Assembly (NCBI GenBank): GCA_964487505.1
Contig: CAZARD010000006.1
Span: 12,892 to 76,891 of the forward strand
DNA from: JAFDVJ01 sp964487505
GTDB lineage: Bacteria; Acidobacteriota; Blastocatellia; Pyrinomonadales; Pyrinomonadaceae
Direction: 5' to 3'
Length of the DNA stretch: 64,000 nt
The notes beneath the pieces were generated by a model. The model saw only the letters and a list, made by a program, of their open reading frames with translations. It did no database searches and had not been told where the DNA came from. Below, one piece after another: positions 44,674 to 53,859 of this stretch. A program made the position numbers and the translations under genes. Positions within the stretch are counted from its first letter, which is position 1. Every line of letters begins with the position of its first letter.

Positions 44674-44829
44674 TTTCAGATTTGCGATNNNNNNNNNNNN
44701 NNNNNNNNNNNNNNNNNNNNNNNNNNNNNNNNNNNNNNNNNNNNNNNNNNNNNNNNNNNNNNNNNNNNNNNNNNNNNNNNNNNNNNNNGATCCGAATTCC
44801 GCAATCCGAATTCAAACCACGCTTCCCTT
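44674..44829. other. Scaffold gap within a repeat-like intergenic region
   Basis: N run 44689-44788. The flanks (cagatttgcgat on the left; gatccgaattccgcaatccg on the right) resemble the degenerate heptamer repeats seen elsewhere, so the join probably failed inside such an array. True length is unknown. Confidence 0.7.
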
Positions 44830-45834
44830 TTACGCTTCCTTCACGGCAGTTCGCTCCACGACCGGTTGCCAAAGGTGTTGGTTTAGCGATTTGTAAGCCG
44901 CTTCTATTACCTGGACCGATGCCAGCGCGTCTGACGGCTTGATCAACAGTTCCTCTTTGCCCCACAGCGTTCTCGAGAAATTCTCGATCTTGCCGCGGAA
45001 CGACGCCACCTTGTCGTAGCCGGATCCGAACACGGTCCAGTCAGGGCTCGAATGGAGCTTGTATTTCGATTCGCGCCAACCGATATGGAGCGTTCCGTTG
45101 GAGCCGTAAACGCTTATGAAATACGGCAATTCCTTGTTTAGTCCCCAAGTCAGATCGACACTCGCGACAACGCCCGACGCGGTCTTGGCGAACATCTTTA
45201 CGTTCTCATCGACCTCCAGGTCCTGCGTGCCGCCGGTTTCGACCGCGAGAACCGACTCGATCGGTCCGAGAAAATAACGGACGATATCGACCGAATGCGT
45301 TCCGTTGTCGATCAAAACGCCGCCGCCCGAAACCCGCCGATCCGAGTTCCAGCGCTTTGACATATCGACACGCGCCGTGAAGGCGTTCTCAAACTGGATG
45401 ACGTCGCCCAGAATGCCCGAGGCAACGATCCCCTTGGCCTTGACGACATCCTCGCAATAACGGAACTTCGACGCCATCGTGAACAGGACCGCGCTGCGCT
45501 CGGCCGCGGCGATCATCGACTCGGCCTCCGCGACGGTCAGGCATAGGGGTTTCTCGCACAGGACCGGGATCCCGCGGTCCATAAAGAAGCACGCGATGTC
45601 GGGATGCGAATCCGGCGGGGTCGATACGATCACGGCGTCGAGCGACTCGTTTTCGGCGAGTTCCCGATAATCCGTGTACGCGCGGCCCACGGCGATCTCA
45701 GCCAATGCCCGCGCCGCGTCCTCACGTACGTCCGCGACCGCGACCAACTGGCAGCAGTCGCTCTGCCCAAATGCCTGAGCGTAGGCCTGAGCGATGCCTC
45801 CTGCTCCGATCAGTCCGAATCTGAGTTTCTTCAT
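44830..45834 (-). CDS. Gfo/Idh/MocA oxidoreductase, WbpB-like
   Basis: A 334-residue NAD(P)-dependent sugar dehydrogenase. N-terminal Rossmann motif FGLIGAGGIAQAY; PVLCEKPLCLT contains the catalytic Lys; GGGVLIDNGTHSVDIVRYFLG holds the active-site His. It probably oxidises the C3 hydroxyl of UDP-GlcNAc-uronate before transamination (WbpB step). It is followed by the WbpD-like acetyltransferase. Confidence 0.85.
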   Translation of the reverse strand: MKKLRFGLIGAGGIAQAYAQAFGQSDCCQLVAVADVREDAARALAEIAVGRAYTDYRELAENESLDAVIVSTPPDSHPDIACFFMDRGIPVLCEKPLCLTVAEAESMIAAAERSAVLFTMASKFRYCEDVVKAKGIVASGILGDVIQFENAFTARVDMSKRWNSDRRVSGGGVLIDNGTHSVDIVRYFLGPIESVLAVETGGTQDLEVDENVKMFAKTASGVVASVDLTWGLNKELPYFISVYGSNGTLHIGWRESKYKLHSSPDWTVFGSGYDKVASFRGKIENFSRTLWGKEELLIKPSDALASVQVIEAAYKSLNQHLWQPVVERTAVKEA

Positions 45835-45899
45835 AATCCACCAATGCCGGCAGGACCGAAACTGCCACAGCCTGACGGTCTTCGGCGGTCCGGCGTCTC

Positions 45900-45957
45900 C
45901 GCCTACCGTCTCATGTCTGCCGTCTACCTTCTACCGTCTACCGCCTACCGTCTACTC
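45900..45957. repeat. Short GTCTACC heptamer array
   Basis: Units of GTCTACC and close variants, the reverse complement of the GGTAGAC array after recN, between the WbpE-like and WbpB-like genes. Confidence 0.75.
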
Positions 45958-45966
45958 CCGACCCCT

Positions 45967-47196
45967 CTACGAACGCCTGCACGCCTCGACAGCCTCGCGA
46001 ATCGAATCCGCCAGGAATTCGATATGCCGCTCCTCGTATTTCTCATTGAACGGCAGGACAAGCACGTCGTGAAGTCCCTTGATCGTTCCGGGGAAGCGGG
46101 AATCGTCGTAATCGATTGCGTCGGGACGCGCCAGATTGAACGGGAAATGACTGTCGCCAAACGTGTTCTTGTCGCGGAAAACCTGGCATTTGTACGCCGG
46201 TTTGACGACGTATCGCGGCGCGGAAGCGACGTCGTAGACCTTCAACGCCTTGGCCAATCCGACGGCTCCGTCGGCGATCTTCGAATCATCGACACGCAGA
46301 CAGAACTTCCAGTAGGTCATCGTCGCATTCTCGGCCGGCTTGTACGACTCGATGCCGTCGATATCGGCGATCAAAGCGTCGAGAAGCGCGGCCATCTTTT
46401 TCCGCTGGCCGACACACGCATCCAGCTTCTTGAGCTGCTCGTACGCGAGCGCCGCTTGAAGCTCGGTCATGCGGTAATTCAGCGATGCGAAATAGTGATC
46501 GGGATTCGCGTCACCATAGCCCCACGCCTTGTTGATGAAAAGAAACATTCTCCGCGCGAGCGCCTCGTCGTCGGTGACGACGATCCCGCCTTCGCCGGTA
46601 GTCATATGCTTGCCTTGCTGGAACGAAAACGCGCCGATCGCCCCGATCGTGCCGACACATTTGCCGTTGACCGTCGCGAGGAACGATTGCGCCGTGTCCT
46701 CGATCACGGGAATTCCCCGCGAATTCGCAAGTTCCATTATCGCGTCCATTTCGCACGGATTGCCGAAAAGGTGCGTCACGATGATCGCTCTCGTCCGATC
46801 GCTGAGGACCCGCTCGATGGTCTCGGCCGTGACGTTCAGCGTCTTCGCATCGACATCCGCGAAGACCGGGATCGCGCCCTGAAAGATGATCGGCGTCAGC
46901 GCGCCCATATCGGTGACCGATGTCGTCACGATCTCGTCGCCCGGATTCGGGTTGACGGCGGCGATCGCCACGTGGACCGCGGCCGATCCGGAGTTGCAGG
47001 CGAACGCAAATTTCGCGCCGACCTTCTCGGCGAACGCCGTTTCGAGCATCTTACCGTATTTGCCCTTGGTCGTGATGAGCACGCCCGATCTCAGGACCTC
47101 GGTGATCGCCGCGATCTCTTCGTCGCCGAACGTACGTCCGGTAATATCCTGGTCCGATGGTAGTTTGATCATTTCTCGTTCTGTAGCCGGTGTCAT
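45967..47196 (-). CDS. DegT/DnrJ/EryC1 aminotransferase, WbpE-like
   Basis: A 409-residue PLP-dependent sugar aminotransferase. FSFQQGKHMTTGEGGIVV contains the PLP-lysine segment of the family, and VIEDTAQSFLATV is the Asp-containing motif that contacts the pyridine nitrogen. SGSAAVHVAIAAV lies in the cofactor-phosphate site. It would aminate the 3-keto sugar produced by the WbpB-like enzyme. Confidence 0.88.
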   Translation of the reverse strand: MTPATEREMIKLPSDQDITGRTFGDEEIAAITEVLRSGVLITTKGKYGKMLETAFAEKVGAKFAFACNSGSAAVHVAIAAVNPNPGDEIVTTSVTDMGALTPIIFQGAIPVFADVDAKTLNVTAETIERVLSDRTRAIIVTHLFGNPCEMDAIMELANSRGIPVIEDTAQSFLATVNGKCVGTIGAIGAFSFQQGKHMTTGEGGIVVTDDEALARRMFLFINKAWGYGDANPDHYFASLNYRMTELQAALAYEQLKKLDACVGQRKKMAALLDALIADIDGIESYKPAENATMTYWKFCLRVDDSKIADGAVGLAKALKVYDVASAPRYVVKPAYKCQVFRDKNTFGDSHFPFNLARPDAIDYDDSRFPGTIKGLHDVLVLPFNEKYEERHIEFLADSIREAVEACRRS

Positions 47197-47242
47197 AAAG
47201 ATGTTTCCTTCAAAAAGACAAAACTCTGAAGGGGTTAAACGC

Positions 47243-48943
47243 TCATTTCGAACGCGTTTTCACTGTTTGTTCGGAAATTTCTTCGAGCGGTGCCTTCTTG
47301 AGGGCGGGTTTCTTTGAATTTACGCGAATCCGGGCGAGTCTCCCCAGCAATCGCAGGTGCCCGGCGATGGTGCGTGCGGTCTTCATTTTCGAGAATCCGA
47401 ACAGGCGTACTTCAAGCACCGTCGGATACTCGACGATCCTCCCGCCGGCCAGATCGAGCCGCCCGAGCATCTCCGCGACGCCGAGAAATCCCTTCTCCTC
47501 GATCGGCAGATCGACGACCGACGCCCGGCGGTAAACGCGAAAACAGCTGGTGTAGGTATCGAGTTTCGATCGGAGCGTCCGGCGGTAGAGCCAGGATGCC
47601 CCCTTTGACAGGAACAGCCGCCACTCGGGAACGTTTCGGACGCCGCCTTCGCGGTGATAAGGCGACGCCGTCACGAGATCAACATTTCCGGTCAGCATCG
47701 GGATCATGCGGACAAGTTCGTGCGGATCGTAAGTGCAATCACAGTCCATCGAACAGACGATCTCGGTTGTCGCGGCGCGGATCCCGGTTTGGATCCCGGC
47801 GGCGACGCCTTGATTCGTTTCGTGCCGCAACACTCGTACGTTCTCACGGTCGCCGAACAACTCGCCGATCTTCGCGAACGTCGTGTCCGTGCTCGAATCG
47901 TCGACAAAGATGAAATTCGGATCGTATCCCGCGCCGCGCAGGCTCGACTCGACGCTCTTGAGCGTATTCGCGAGATACGGAAGCGCGGATTCCTCGTTGT
48001 AGCACGGCAAGACGATCGTCACGCTCTCGCTCGAAGGCGTCGCCCCGCCCTTGACCTCGACCGCTTCCGGCTGCGGACCGGCCTTCTGAACGGCCGTTTC
48101 GGGTTGAAGGCCGAGATAATCGGCGGCGGTCGTAAAATCGTACTTGCGGAGATTCTCTTTGATGATCCACTCCATCTTGTCGAGCTTGCGATAGTGTCGG
48201 ACGCGATTGTACGCGGATGCGGCCGAGATCCGCGGCTGTTCGGCATCGAGCTCCCAAACGTGGAAGTACATCACGAACGGATGCGTGCCGCGCTCGATCA
48301 GGTCGCGCACCGCGAACCGGGTCAGAGTGTACGGGATCTGCCGGAAGTAATTGCCGCCGGCGACGGGGAAAAGTCCGACGCCGAGGTTCGCGGTCGAATA
48401 CGGAAACTCCCAAACGGCGCGTCCGCCGGCATGCACCTGATGCGCGAATCGTTGGGCCGCATCGTCGCGCTTCGAAGGAACGAACGAAGCATCGTACGCG
48501 AAACCTTCCTCGGAGAGGATCTCGAAGATCCACGAGTCCTTCGAGTACCGGAGTTTCTCGGCGCTCCGGTAACCGATGACCTTTCGTCCGGTCGCGTCCT
48601 CGATCACCGCGTTCGTGCGGTGCAGATCGTCGCGAAACTCGTCGAATGTAAGATTGTTCAGGCTTCGATGATAGAAGCCGCGACTCGCGACCTCGTGCCC
48701 GCGCGACGCGATCTCGCGCACGAGGCGCGGATTGCGTTCGGCGATCCATCCGAGAACGAAAAACGTCGCCCGCGTTTCGAGCTCGTCGAGAAGATCCAGC
48801 GTCTTCCGCGTGTTGTGTTCGAAACGTGGCTCGAAATGGGCCCAATTCTGGCGCCGGATGAGATTTTCGAACGCGCCGACGTGAAAATAGTCCTCGACGA
48901 GGACCGTCAGCAGGTTCATCTTTTTGGGGGTTGAACTGATCAT
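47243..48943 (-). CDS. Fusion of polysaccharide deacetylase and GT2 glycosyltransferase
   Basis: A 566-residue two-domain protein. Residues 1-280 are an XrtA/PEP-CTERM-system-type NodB deacetylase (LLTVLVEDYFHVG; TRATFFVLGWIAER; SRGHEVASRGFYH) with a DUF3473-like end (HPFVMYFHVWELD). After a linker of about 40 residues, residues 315-540 are a family-2 glycosyltransferase of the DPM1 type (VTIVLPCYNEESALPYL; FIFVDDSSTDTT; MDCDCTYDP). No membrane helices were seen after the GT2 domain. Met9 is an alternative start. The fusion suggests deacetylation and transfer of the same sugar. Confidence 0.87.
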   Translation of the reverse strand: MISSTPKKMNLLTVLVEDYFHVGAFENLIRRQNWAHFEPRFEHNTRKTLDLLDELETRATFFVLGWIAERNPRLVREIASRGHEVASRGFYHRSLNNLTFDEFRDDLHRTNAVIEDATGRKVIGYRSAEKLRYSKDSWIFEILSEEGFAYDASFVPSKRDDAAQRFAHQVHAGGRAVWEFPYSTANLGVGLFPVAGGNYFRQIPYTLTRFAVRDLIERGTHPFVMYFHVWELDAEQPRISAASAYNRVRHYRKLDKMEWIIKENLRKYDFTTAADYLGLQPETAVQKAGPQPEAVEVKGGATPSSESVTIVLPCYNEESALPYLANTLKSVESSLRGAGYDPNFIFVDDSSTDTTFAKIGELFGDRENVRVLRHETNQGVAAGIQTGIRAATTEIVCSMDCDCTYDPHELVRMIPMLTGNVDLVTASPYHREGGVRNVPEWRLFLSKGASWLYRRTLRSKLDTYTSCFRVYRRASVVDLPIEEKGFLGVAEMLGRLDLAGGRIVEYPTVLEVRLFGFSKMKTARTIAGHLRLLGRLARIRVNSKKPALKKAPLEEISEQTVKTRSK

Positions 48944-48953
48944 CCGCGAATTG

Positions 48954-50117
48954 TCAGTGCCTTGCTTTGCGGCTCATCTTGCTTTCGATGATCCGCACGA
49001 TCCGGCGCGCGGCCGTGCCGTCGCCGAACGGATTCGATATCTCCTTCACCGATCGGGTCCAGGTGTCGATCGCGTAGTTCTCTTCCAGCATCAGTTTCAA
49101 ACGATTCGGGCTGCCGCCGACAAGTTTTGCGATTCCGGCGTGGATCGCTTCGGGCCGCTCGGTGTTCTCGCGAAGTACGAGCAAGGGCTTTCCGAGGCTC
49201 GGGGCCTCTTCCTGAACGCCGCCCGAATCAGACACGATCAGCCACGACGAGCGCATCAGCGAGATGAAATCGATGTAGCCGAGAGGCTCGATCAGATGGA
49301 TTCGATCGGCGCCGGCCAAGATCTCCTCGGCGACCGATTTGACGCTCGGATTCGGATGAACCGGAAAGAACAGGCTCACGTCCTTTCGTTTCTGCACGAA
49401 GTCGCGGAGAACGCGCAGATTCTCGCTCATTGTTTCACCAAAGCTCTCGCGGCGGTGCGTCGTCAGCAGGATTCTTTTCGTGCCTTTGGTCGCATCGACA
49501 AGCGCATCGATCCGCTTGTCAGGCTTCGCGATCTTCAGGATATGCTTCAGCGAATCGACGACGGGGTTGCCGGTGACGAAGATCCGCTCGCTCGCGATGC
49601 CTTCTTTGAGGAGATTGCTCCGGTTAAGTTCGGTCGCCGCAAAGTGAAATGTTGCGACCTGCGAAACGACGCGACGGTTCATTTCTTCAGGAAACGGGCT
49701 GTTGAGGTTTCCGCTGCGTAATCCCGCCTCGACGTGTCCGACAGGGATCCGGCGATTGAATCCGGCAAGCGCGCCGGCGAGCGTTGTCGTCGTGTCGCCT
49801 TGGACGAGGATCAGATCCGGCGCATGTTCGGCGAGGACCTTGTCGAACTTCGCGAAAACGCGCGATGCGACCTCGTTCGGTGTCTGGTTCCGGCGCATCA
49901 CACCAAGATCGAAGTCGGTATCGATGTCGAGCATCGAGAGAAACGGTTTCAGCAATTCGCGATGCTGGCTCGATGATACGACGATCGCCTCCGCGGCTCC
50001 GCGACGCAGTTCGTGAATGATCGGCGCGAGCTTGATCACTTCGGGTCGGGTGCCGAACAACACAAGTACTCGCTTACCGTGCCCTTTGCGGTCTCCGATT
50101 GGTTCAATTACAGGCAT
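48954..50117 (-). CDS. UDP-GlcNAc 2-epimerase family (WecB/WbpI-like)
   Basis: A 387-residue cytoplasmic epimerase starting at the ATG at 50117. It shows VLVLFGTRPEVIKLAPII, VQGDTTTTLAGALA, HVEAGLRSGNL, LLTTHRRESFGE and SDSGGVQEEAPSLGKPLL, the standard signatures. WecB makes UDP-ManNAc from UDP-GlcNAc. With WbpB, WbpE and WbpD homologues downstream, this copy is more likely WbpI, the 2-epimerase acting on UDP-diacetamido-glucuronate. Sequence alone does not separate the two. Confidence 0.88.
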   Translation of the reverse strand: MPVIEPIGDRKGHGKRVLVLFGTRPEVIKLAPIIHELRRGAAEAIVVSSSQHRELLKPFLSMLDIDTDFDLGVMRRNQTPNEVASRVFAKFDKVLAEHAPDLILVQGDTTTTLAGALAGFNRRIPVGHVEAGLRSGNLNSPFPEEMNRRVVSQVATFHFAATELNRSNLLKEGIASERIFVTGNPVVDSLKHILKIAKPDKRIDALVDATKGTKRILLTTHRRESFGETMSENLRVLRDFVQKRKDVSLFFPVHPNPSVKSVAEEILAGADRIHLIEPLGYIDFISLMRSSWLIVSDSGGVQEEAPSLGKPLLVLRENTERPEAIHAGIAKLVGGSPNRLKLMLEENYAIDTWTRSVKEISNPFGDGTAARRIVRIIESKMSRKARH

Positions 50118-50734
50118 TTTGCTGAAAATACAGACGGAAAGGAGCTTCGATTCCTCAAACGAGGACGAACGCAAAAAGGAGGGATCACGATCAGACCCGT
50201 GTCGCGCCGTTCGCGCTCCAAGATTTTACCGCACAAAGATGTTCAAACTCAACAATTTAATGAATATTCGACATCCAAAGATCAATCCCGTCCTAAACGT
50301 TGAAGATTATTACGCAAATTGGTGCGATCGAAACAGCGGCTTCCATTCGGACAGCCGGATCCCGGCCGCTTGAGCGTGCGAAGCACGCGTCGTATCGATA
50401 GCACCACGTGGAGCGAAGCGGAACGTGGTGTGTCGGCCCCGGTTTTGGCCGGAGCGTGTGAAACACGCGTCTCCGTTCCGTTTGGGCAGGAGACGCGTGT
50501 TTCACACGCTCGTTGATCGTATTGGAAATCCCACACCAGGCTCGGCTGCGCCTTCGCCCGGTGCTATCGCCACGACGCGTGCTCCGCACGCTAGACGAGG
50601 TTTGTCGAATCGATCGGACGTGCCGCGAGAAATCCGGGGGATTCGTTTCGAAGACACCGATTTCGGCAATTGACAGGCAATGAGATCAGGGCTTCAAGAA
50701 GCAGTCGTCAAACGTTTAGGACAGCATTAATCCT
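50118..50734. other. Intergenic region with large inverted repeat
   Basis: About 600 bp with no credible gene. It holds a perfect 23-bp inverted repeat (50452-50474 and 50489-50511, 14-nt loop) and a smaller one (ccacgt near 50405, acgtgg near 50423). There are also several gcgtg/cacgc motifs around 50378-50390 and 50576-50592. Confidence 0.6.
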
Positions 50735-50767
50735 AAAATAAAAGCGGCCGCCCTTTCGGACGACCGC
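50735..50767 (-). terminator. Terminator of the ferredoxin gene
   Basis: On the minus strand, GCGGTCGTCC and GGGCGGCCGC pair (with two G-T wobbles) around a GAAA loop and are followed by TTTTATTTT. It lies about 24 nt after the ferredoxin stop. Confidence 0.85.
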
Positions 50768-50790
50768 GAAAAAGACGTCTTTTACCGAAT

Positions 50791-51087
50791 TCACTCCGGC
50801 TGGCCTTTGCAGTTCGCGCCGAAAAGCGCCGGCTGCTTCGTGCTGATGATCGGATAATTCTCCGCCTCGGTGTTCTTTTCGAGCCAATCCGAGTACTCCG
50901 CGGGGAGCGACATATCGGAAAAGATCGCTTCGACCGGGCATTCGGGCACGCAAGCGTCGCAATCGATGCAAGTGTCGGGATTGATCAGCAAACGGTCCGA
51001 GAGTTCGTGGAACGCTTCGACCGGACAGACAGCGGCGCAGTCGGTATATTTGCAGTCAACGCAGGGTTCGGTAACAACGTATGTCAT
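50791..51087 (-). CDS. fdxA: Seven-iron ferredoxin (FdxA type)
   Basis: A 98-residue cytoplasmic electron carrier. The N-terminal part (YVVTEPCVDCKYTDCAAVCP) and CIDCDACVPECPVEAIF match Azotobacter-type FdI with one 3Fe-4S and one 4Fe-4S cluster. The non-ligand Cys of CPVDC is Ala here (CPVEAF). It stands alone with its own terminator. Confidence 0.92.
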   Translation of the reverse strand: MTYVVTEPCVDCKYTDCAAVCPVEAFHELSDRLLINPDTCIDCDACVPECPVEAIFSDMSLPAEYSDWLEKNTEAENYPIISTKQPALFGANCKGQPE

Positions 51088-51235
51088 CTCTTGTGAAAAG
51101 CTCTCCTAAGGTCAGTCGTCAAAACCAAAATAAAACCGTAATATCCTGAACGTTAGTTGTCAAATCGCGAGGCACAAGTGATACAATTCGGACGTTATAG
51201 ATACCCATTTTTCAACTTATTTTAGGAAAACTTAT

Positions 51236-52279
51236 ATGACGAATCTGAAGGCGGAACGCGAGCTCGCGCTCGATTTTTTGAGGGTCACCGAGGCGGCGGC
51301 GATCGAATCGGCAAAAACGATGGGCCAGGGGGATCGCAAACACAGCGACCACGTCGCGGTCGAGGCGATGCGGAACGTGATGGATTCGGTGCCCATGAAG
51401 GGCCGGATCGTGATCGGCGAAGGCGAACGGGACGAGGCGCCGATGCTCTACATCGGCGAGGAAGTCGGCGGCGGAATGTTCTCGGATGAAGCGCGCGCCG
51501 AATTTCCCGAGGTCGACATTGCCGTTGACCCGCTCGAAGGCACCAATCTTTGCGCGCTCGGCGCGAACAATGCGATCGCGGTGCTCGCCGCGGCCGAGCG
51601 TGGCGGTTTGCTCAATGCGCCGGACATTTATATGGACAAGATCGTCGTCGGTCCGAGTTGCCGCGGCGCCGTCGACATCGATGCTCCGGTCAAAGAGAAT
51701 CTCAAGAACATCGCGCGCCGTTTGGGCCGCGATATCGACGATCTGACGGTGATCTGTCTCGATCGTCCGCGGCATCGGCAATTGGTCCAGGACGTACGGT
51801 CGGCCGGAGCGCGCATCAGATTGATCTCGGACGGCGATCTTTCGGCGGGCATCTCGGCAGCGGTCGCCGGAACAAACATCCACGCGCTGATGGGGATCGG
51901 CGGCGCGCCCGAGGGCGTAATCACGGCCGCCGCTATGAAATGCCTTAACGGCGAGATCCAGGCGAAGCTTGTCTGGGACCCGGATCGCCTCGGTGTCGAC
52001 AAGTCGAAGGTTCCGCCAGCCGAAGAGGTGATGGAGCGCCTCAAGTCGATGGGCATTTCTGACCCGAACAAGATCTACGACACGAACGACCTCGCGCCGG
52101 GAAAAAAGATCATCTTCGCGGCGACCGGCGTCACCGACGGCGCCCTGTTGCGCGGCGTGCGCTTTTTCGGGGCGGGCAAACGAACGCATTCGGTCGTGAT
52201 GACGACGGATTCGCGGCATATCCGATTCGTCGACACCGTCCACGTCGAAGGCGGTCCGGACGCAGTCATTCGATTTTAG
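51236..52279 (+). CDS. glpX: Class II fructose-1,6-bisphosphatase
   Basis: A 347-residue metal-dependent phosphatase of gluconeogenesis. GEGERDEAPML and VDPLEGTNLCALG are the metal and substrate motifs, and MGIGGAPEGVITAAAMK is also diagnostic. Length is normal for the family. AGGAAAA lies just upstream of the ATG. The stop TAG sits at the beginning of a heptamer repeat. It is monocistronic. Confidence 0.95.
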   Translation: MTNLKAERELALDFLRVTEAAAIESAKTMGQGDRKHSDHVAVEAMRNVMDSVPMKGRIVIGEGERDEAPMLYIGEEVGGGMFSDEARAEFPEVDIAVDPLEGTNLCALGANNAIAVLAAAERGGLLNAPDIYMDKIVVGPSCRGAVDIDAPVKENLKNIARRLGRDIDDLTVICLDRPRHRQLVQDVRSAGARIRLISDGDLSAGISAAVAGTNIHALMGIGGAPEGVITAAAMKCLNGEIQAKLVWDPDRLGVDKSKVPPAEEVMERLKSMGISDPNKIYDTNDLAPGKKIIFAATGVTDGALLRGVRFFGAGKRTHSVVMTTDSRHIRFVDTVHVEGGPDAVIRF

Positions 52280-52715
52280 ATTTTGGATTTTGGATTCGGA
52301 TTCCAGATTCCAGGATTCCAGATTCCAGAATTCCAGATTCCAGGAATCCAGATTCTAGGAATCCAGATTCTAGGAATCCAGATTCTAGGGATTCCAGACC
52401 GGCAAAGTTGAAAATTCGCCATGTCTTAAGCCCGGAGGTCGCGGAAATCACTGGAATTCTGGAACCTGGAATCTGGAATCTGGAACCTGGAATCCGGAAC
52501 CTGGAATCTGGAACCNNNNNNNNNNNNNNNNNNNNNNNNNNNNNNNNNNNNNNNNNNNNNNNNNNNNNNNNNNNNNNNNNNNNNNNNNNNNNNNNNNNNN
52601 NNNNNNNNNNNNNNNGGAACCTGGAATCTGGAATCTGGAACCTGGAATCCGGAACCTGGAATCTGGAACCTGGAATCTGGAACCTGGAATCTGGAATTCT
52701 GGAATCCCGGAATAG
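52275..52715. repeat. Long CTGGAAT/GATTCCA heptamer array with gap
   Basis: A few ATTTTGG units (52280-52297) lead into GATTCCA-type units up to about 52385. After a 60-nt unique stretch, CTGGAAT/CTGGAAC units run from about 52453 to the N gap (52516-52615) and on to about 52712. The two halves are reverse-complement related, so the locus could fold into a very large hairpin. True length is unknown. Confidence 0.88.
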
Positions 52716-52717
52716 CA

Positions 52718-53257
52718 ATGGAATACATCGGCATAGAACTGGCTGAGCGTTTTCGGCGGCAAGCGCGGCGGGTCTACAACTGGACGCTGGCCCTTGGGGT
52801 CGTTTGGGTCGGATTGATCCTGTTCGCGCCGATCGCGGAAGCCGCCGGACTGACCGGCGCCAGCCGAGCGGTTTACAAATTCTTCAGCTATATCTGCCAT
52901 CAGATGGACGACCGCACGTTCCATCTGCTCGGGCACAAGTTCGGCGTTTGTTCGCGTTGTTTTGGAGTCTATTTCGGAATATTTTTGGGCTTCGCGGCCT
53001 ATCCTTTGCTCCGCCCGGTCGATGTAATTGAGCCGTTCCCCCGTTTCTGGCTTTTCGGAGCGATGGTTCCGATCGGTATCGACTGGTCGCTCACGATCTT
53101 CGGCATCTGGGAAAACACCTTCACGTCGCGCTTCATCACCGGACTGATCCTCGGATTCGCTTGCGCCGTTTACATCGTTCCTGCTCTCGTCGAGATCTTC
53201 CGGCTCACCTCGTTGCGCAAAATATCAAAGGGCCGCCAAAAAAATGACGGCCCATGA
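52718..53257 (+). CDS. DUF2085 membrane protein
   Basis: A 179-residue protein of the DUF2085 family with four predicted membrane spans. The signature is YICHQMDDRTFHLLGHKFGV followed by CSRCFGVYFG, whose Cys and His residues suggest metal or cofactor binding in the membrane. The start is the ATG at 52718, a few bases after a heptamer array. Function is unknown. Confidence 0.88.
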   Translation: MEYIGIELAERFRRQARRVYNWTLALGVVWVGLILFAPIAEAAGLTGASRAVYKFFSYICHQMDDRTFHLLGHKFGVCSRCFGVYFGIFLGFAAYPLLRPVDVIEPFPRFWLFGAMVPIGIDWSLTIFGIWENTFTSRFITGLILGFACAVYIVPALVEIFRLTSLRKISKGRQKNDGP

Positions 53258-53509
53258 ATCTATGCGATTTCTGTGTTAAGCAACTATGATATTGGTTTTT
53301 GCGACCACGCTGGAGACCGTAGCCGGCTGATAGTAAACGCCATTGTATTTGCTTATCGTTGGTATTGCAAATCGAGTTGGAATTTTCTTTGGAACTAAAC
53401 ACAATCGATTGAAGTATTTACGTTAGGCTCACGGAGCAATCCCGATGAAATTTGTTGACTATTGTGCCGGACGAGAGCAGAATTGTTTTGTTTCTGGCAA
53501 ATTCCGACG

Positions 53510-53788
53510 ATGCGTTTGAACGAAGAAACTGCGGTCCAGAAAGCGAAGGCCGACCTGTCGAGGCGACTGGACACCGATATTGGCACGATCCGAACGGAAT
53601 CGGTCGTTAGGACCGATTTCCCGGATATGTCGCTCGGTGCGGGCGTCAGCGGCGAATTGTCAGCGCAAATGATCGCGACCGGTTGGGTCATCAAACTGTC
53701 CGCCGATGGCAAGAGATACGAGTATCGGGCGGACAAATCGCAGTTACGGCTTGTCGGTTTCGGCGGAAGGAATTACGTCATCGACTAG
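53510..53788 (+). CDS. Small hypothetical protein
   Basis: About 92 residues from the ATG at 53510. It is soluble, with an early helix (NEETAVQKAKADLSRRLDT) and later strands (GWVIKLSADGKRYEYRADK). The alternation recalls PepSY-like or cystatin-like folds, but I cannot assign it. It lies upstream of the subtilase gene on the same strand, 71 nt away, and might act with it. Confidence 0.6.
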   Translation: MRLNEETAVQKAKADLSRRLDTDIGTIRTESVVRTDFPDMSLGAGVSGELSAQMIATGWVIKLSADGKRYEYRADKSQLRLVGFGGRNYVID

Positions 53789-53859
53789 AATTTTGAGGGC
53801 CGCCCCTTCAGATCTGCAGCAGATCCGTCGGTCGGCCCCGATTGTTTGAGGTAAAAACA

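Noticed and set aside
45604..48934. Long plus-strand frames opposite the DegT and deacetylase-GT2 genes
   Set aside because: Antisense shadows of genes with strong domain evidence.
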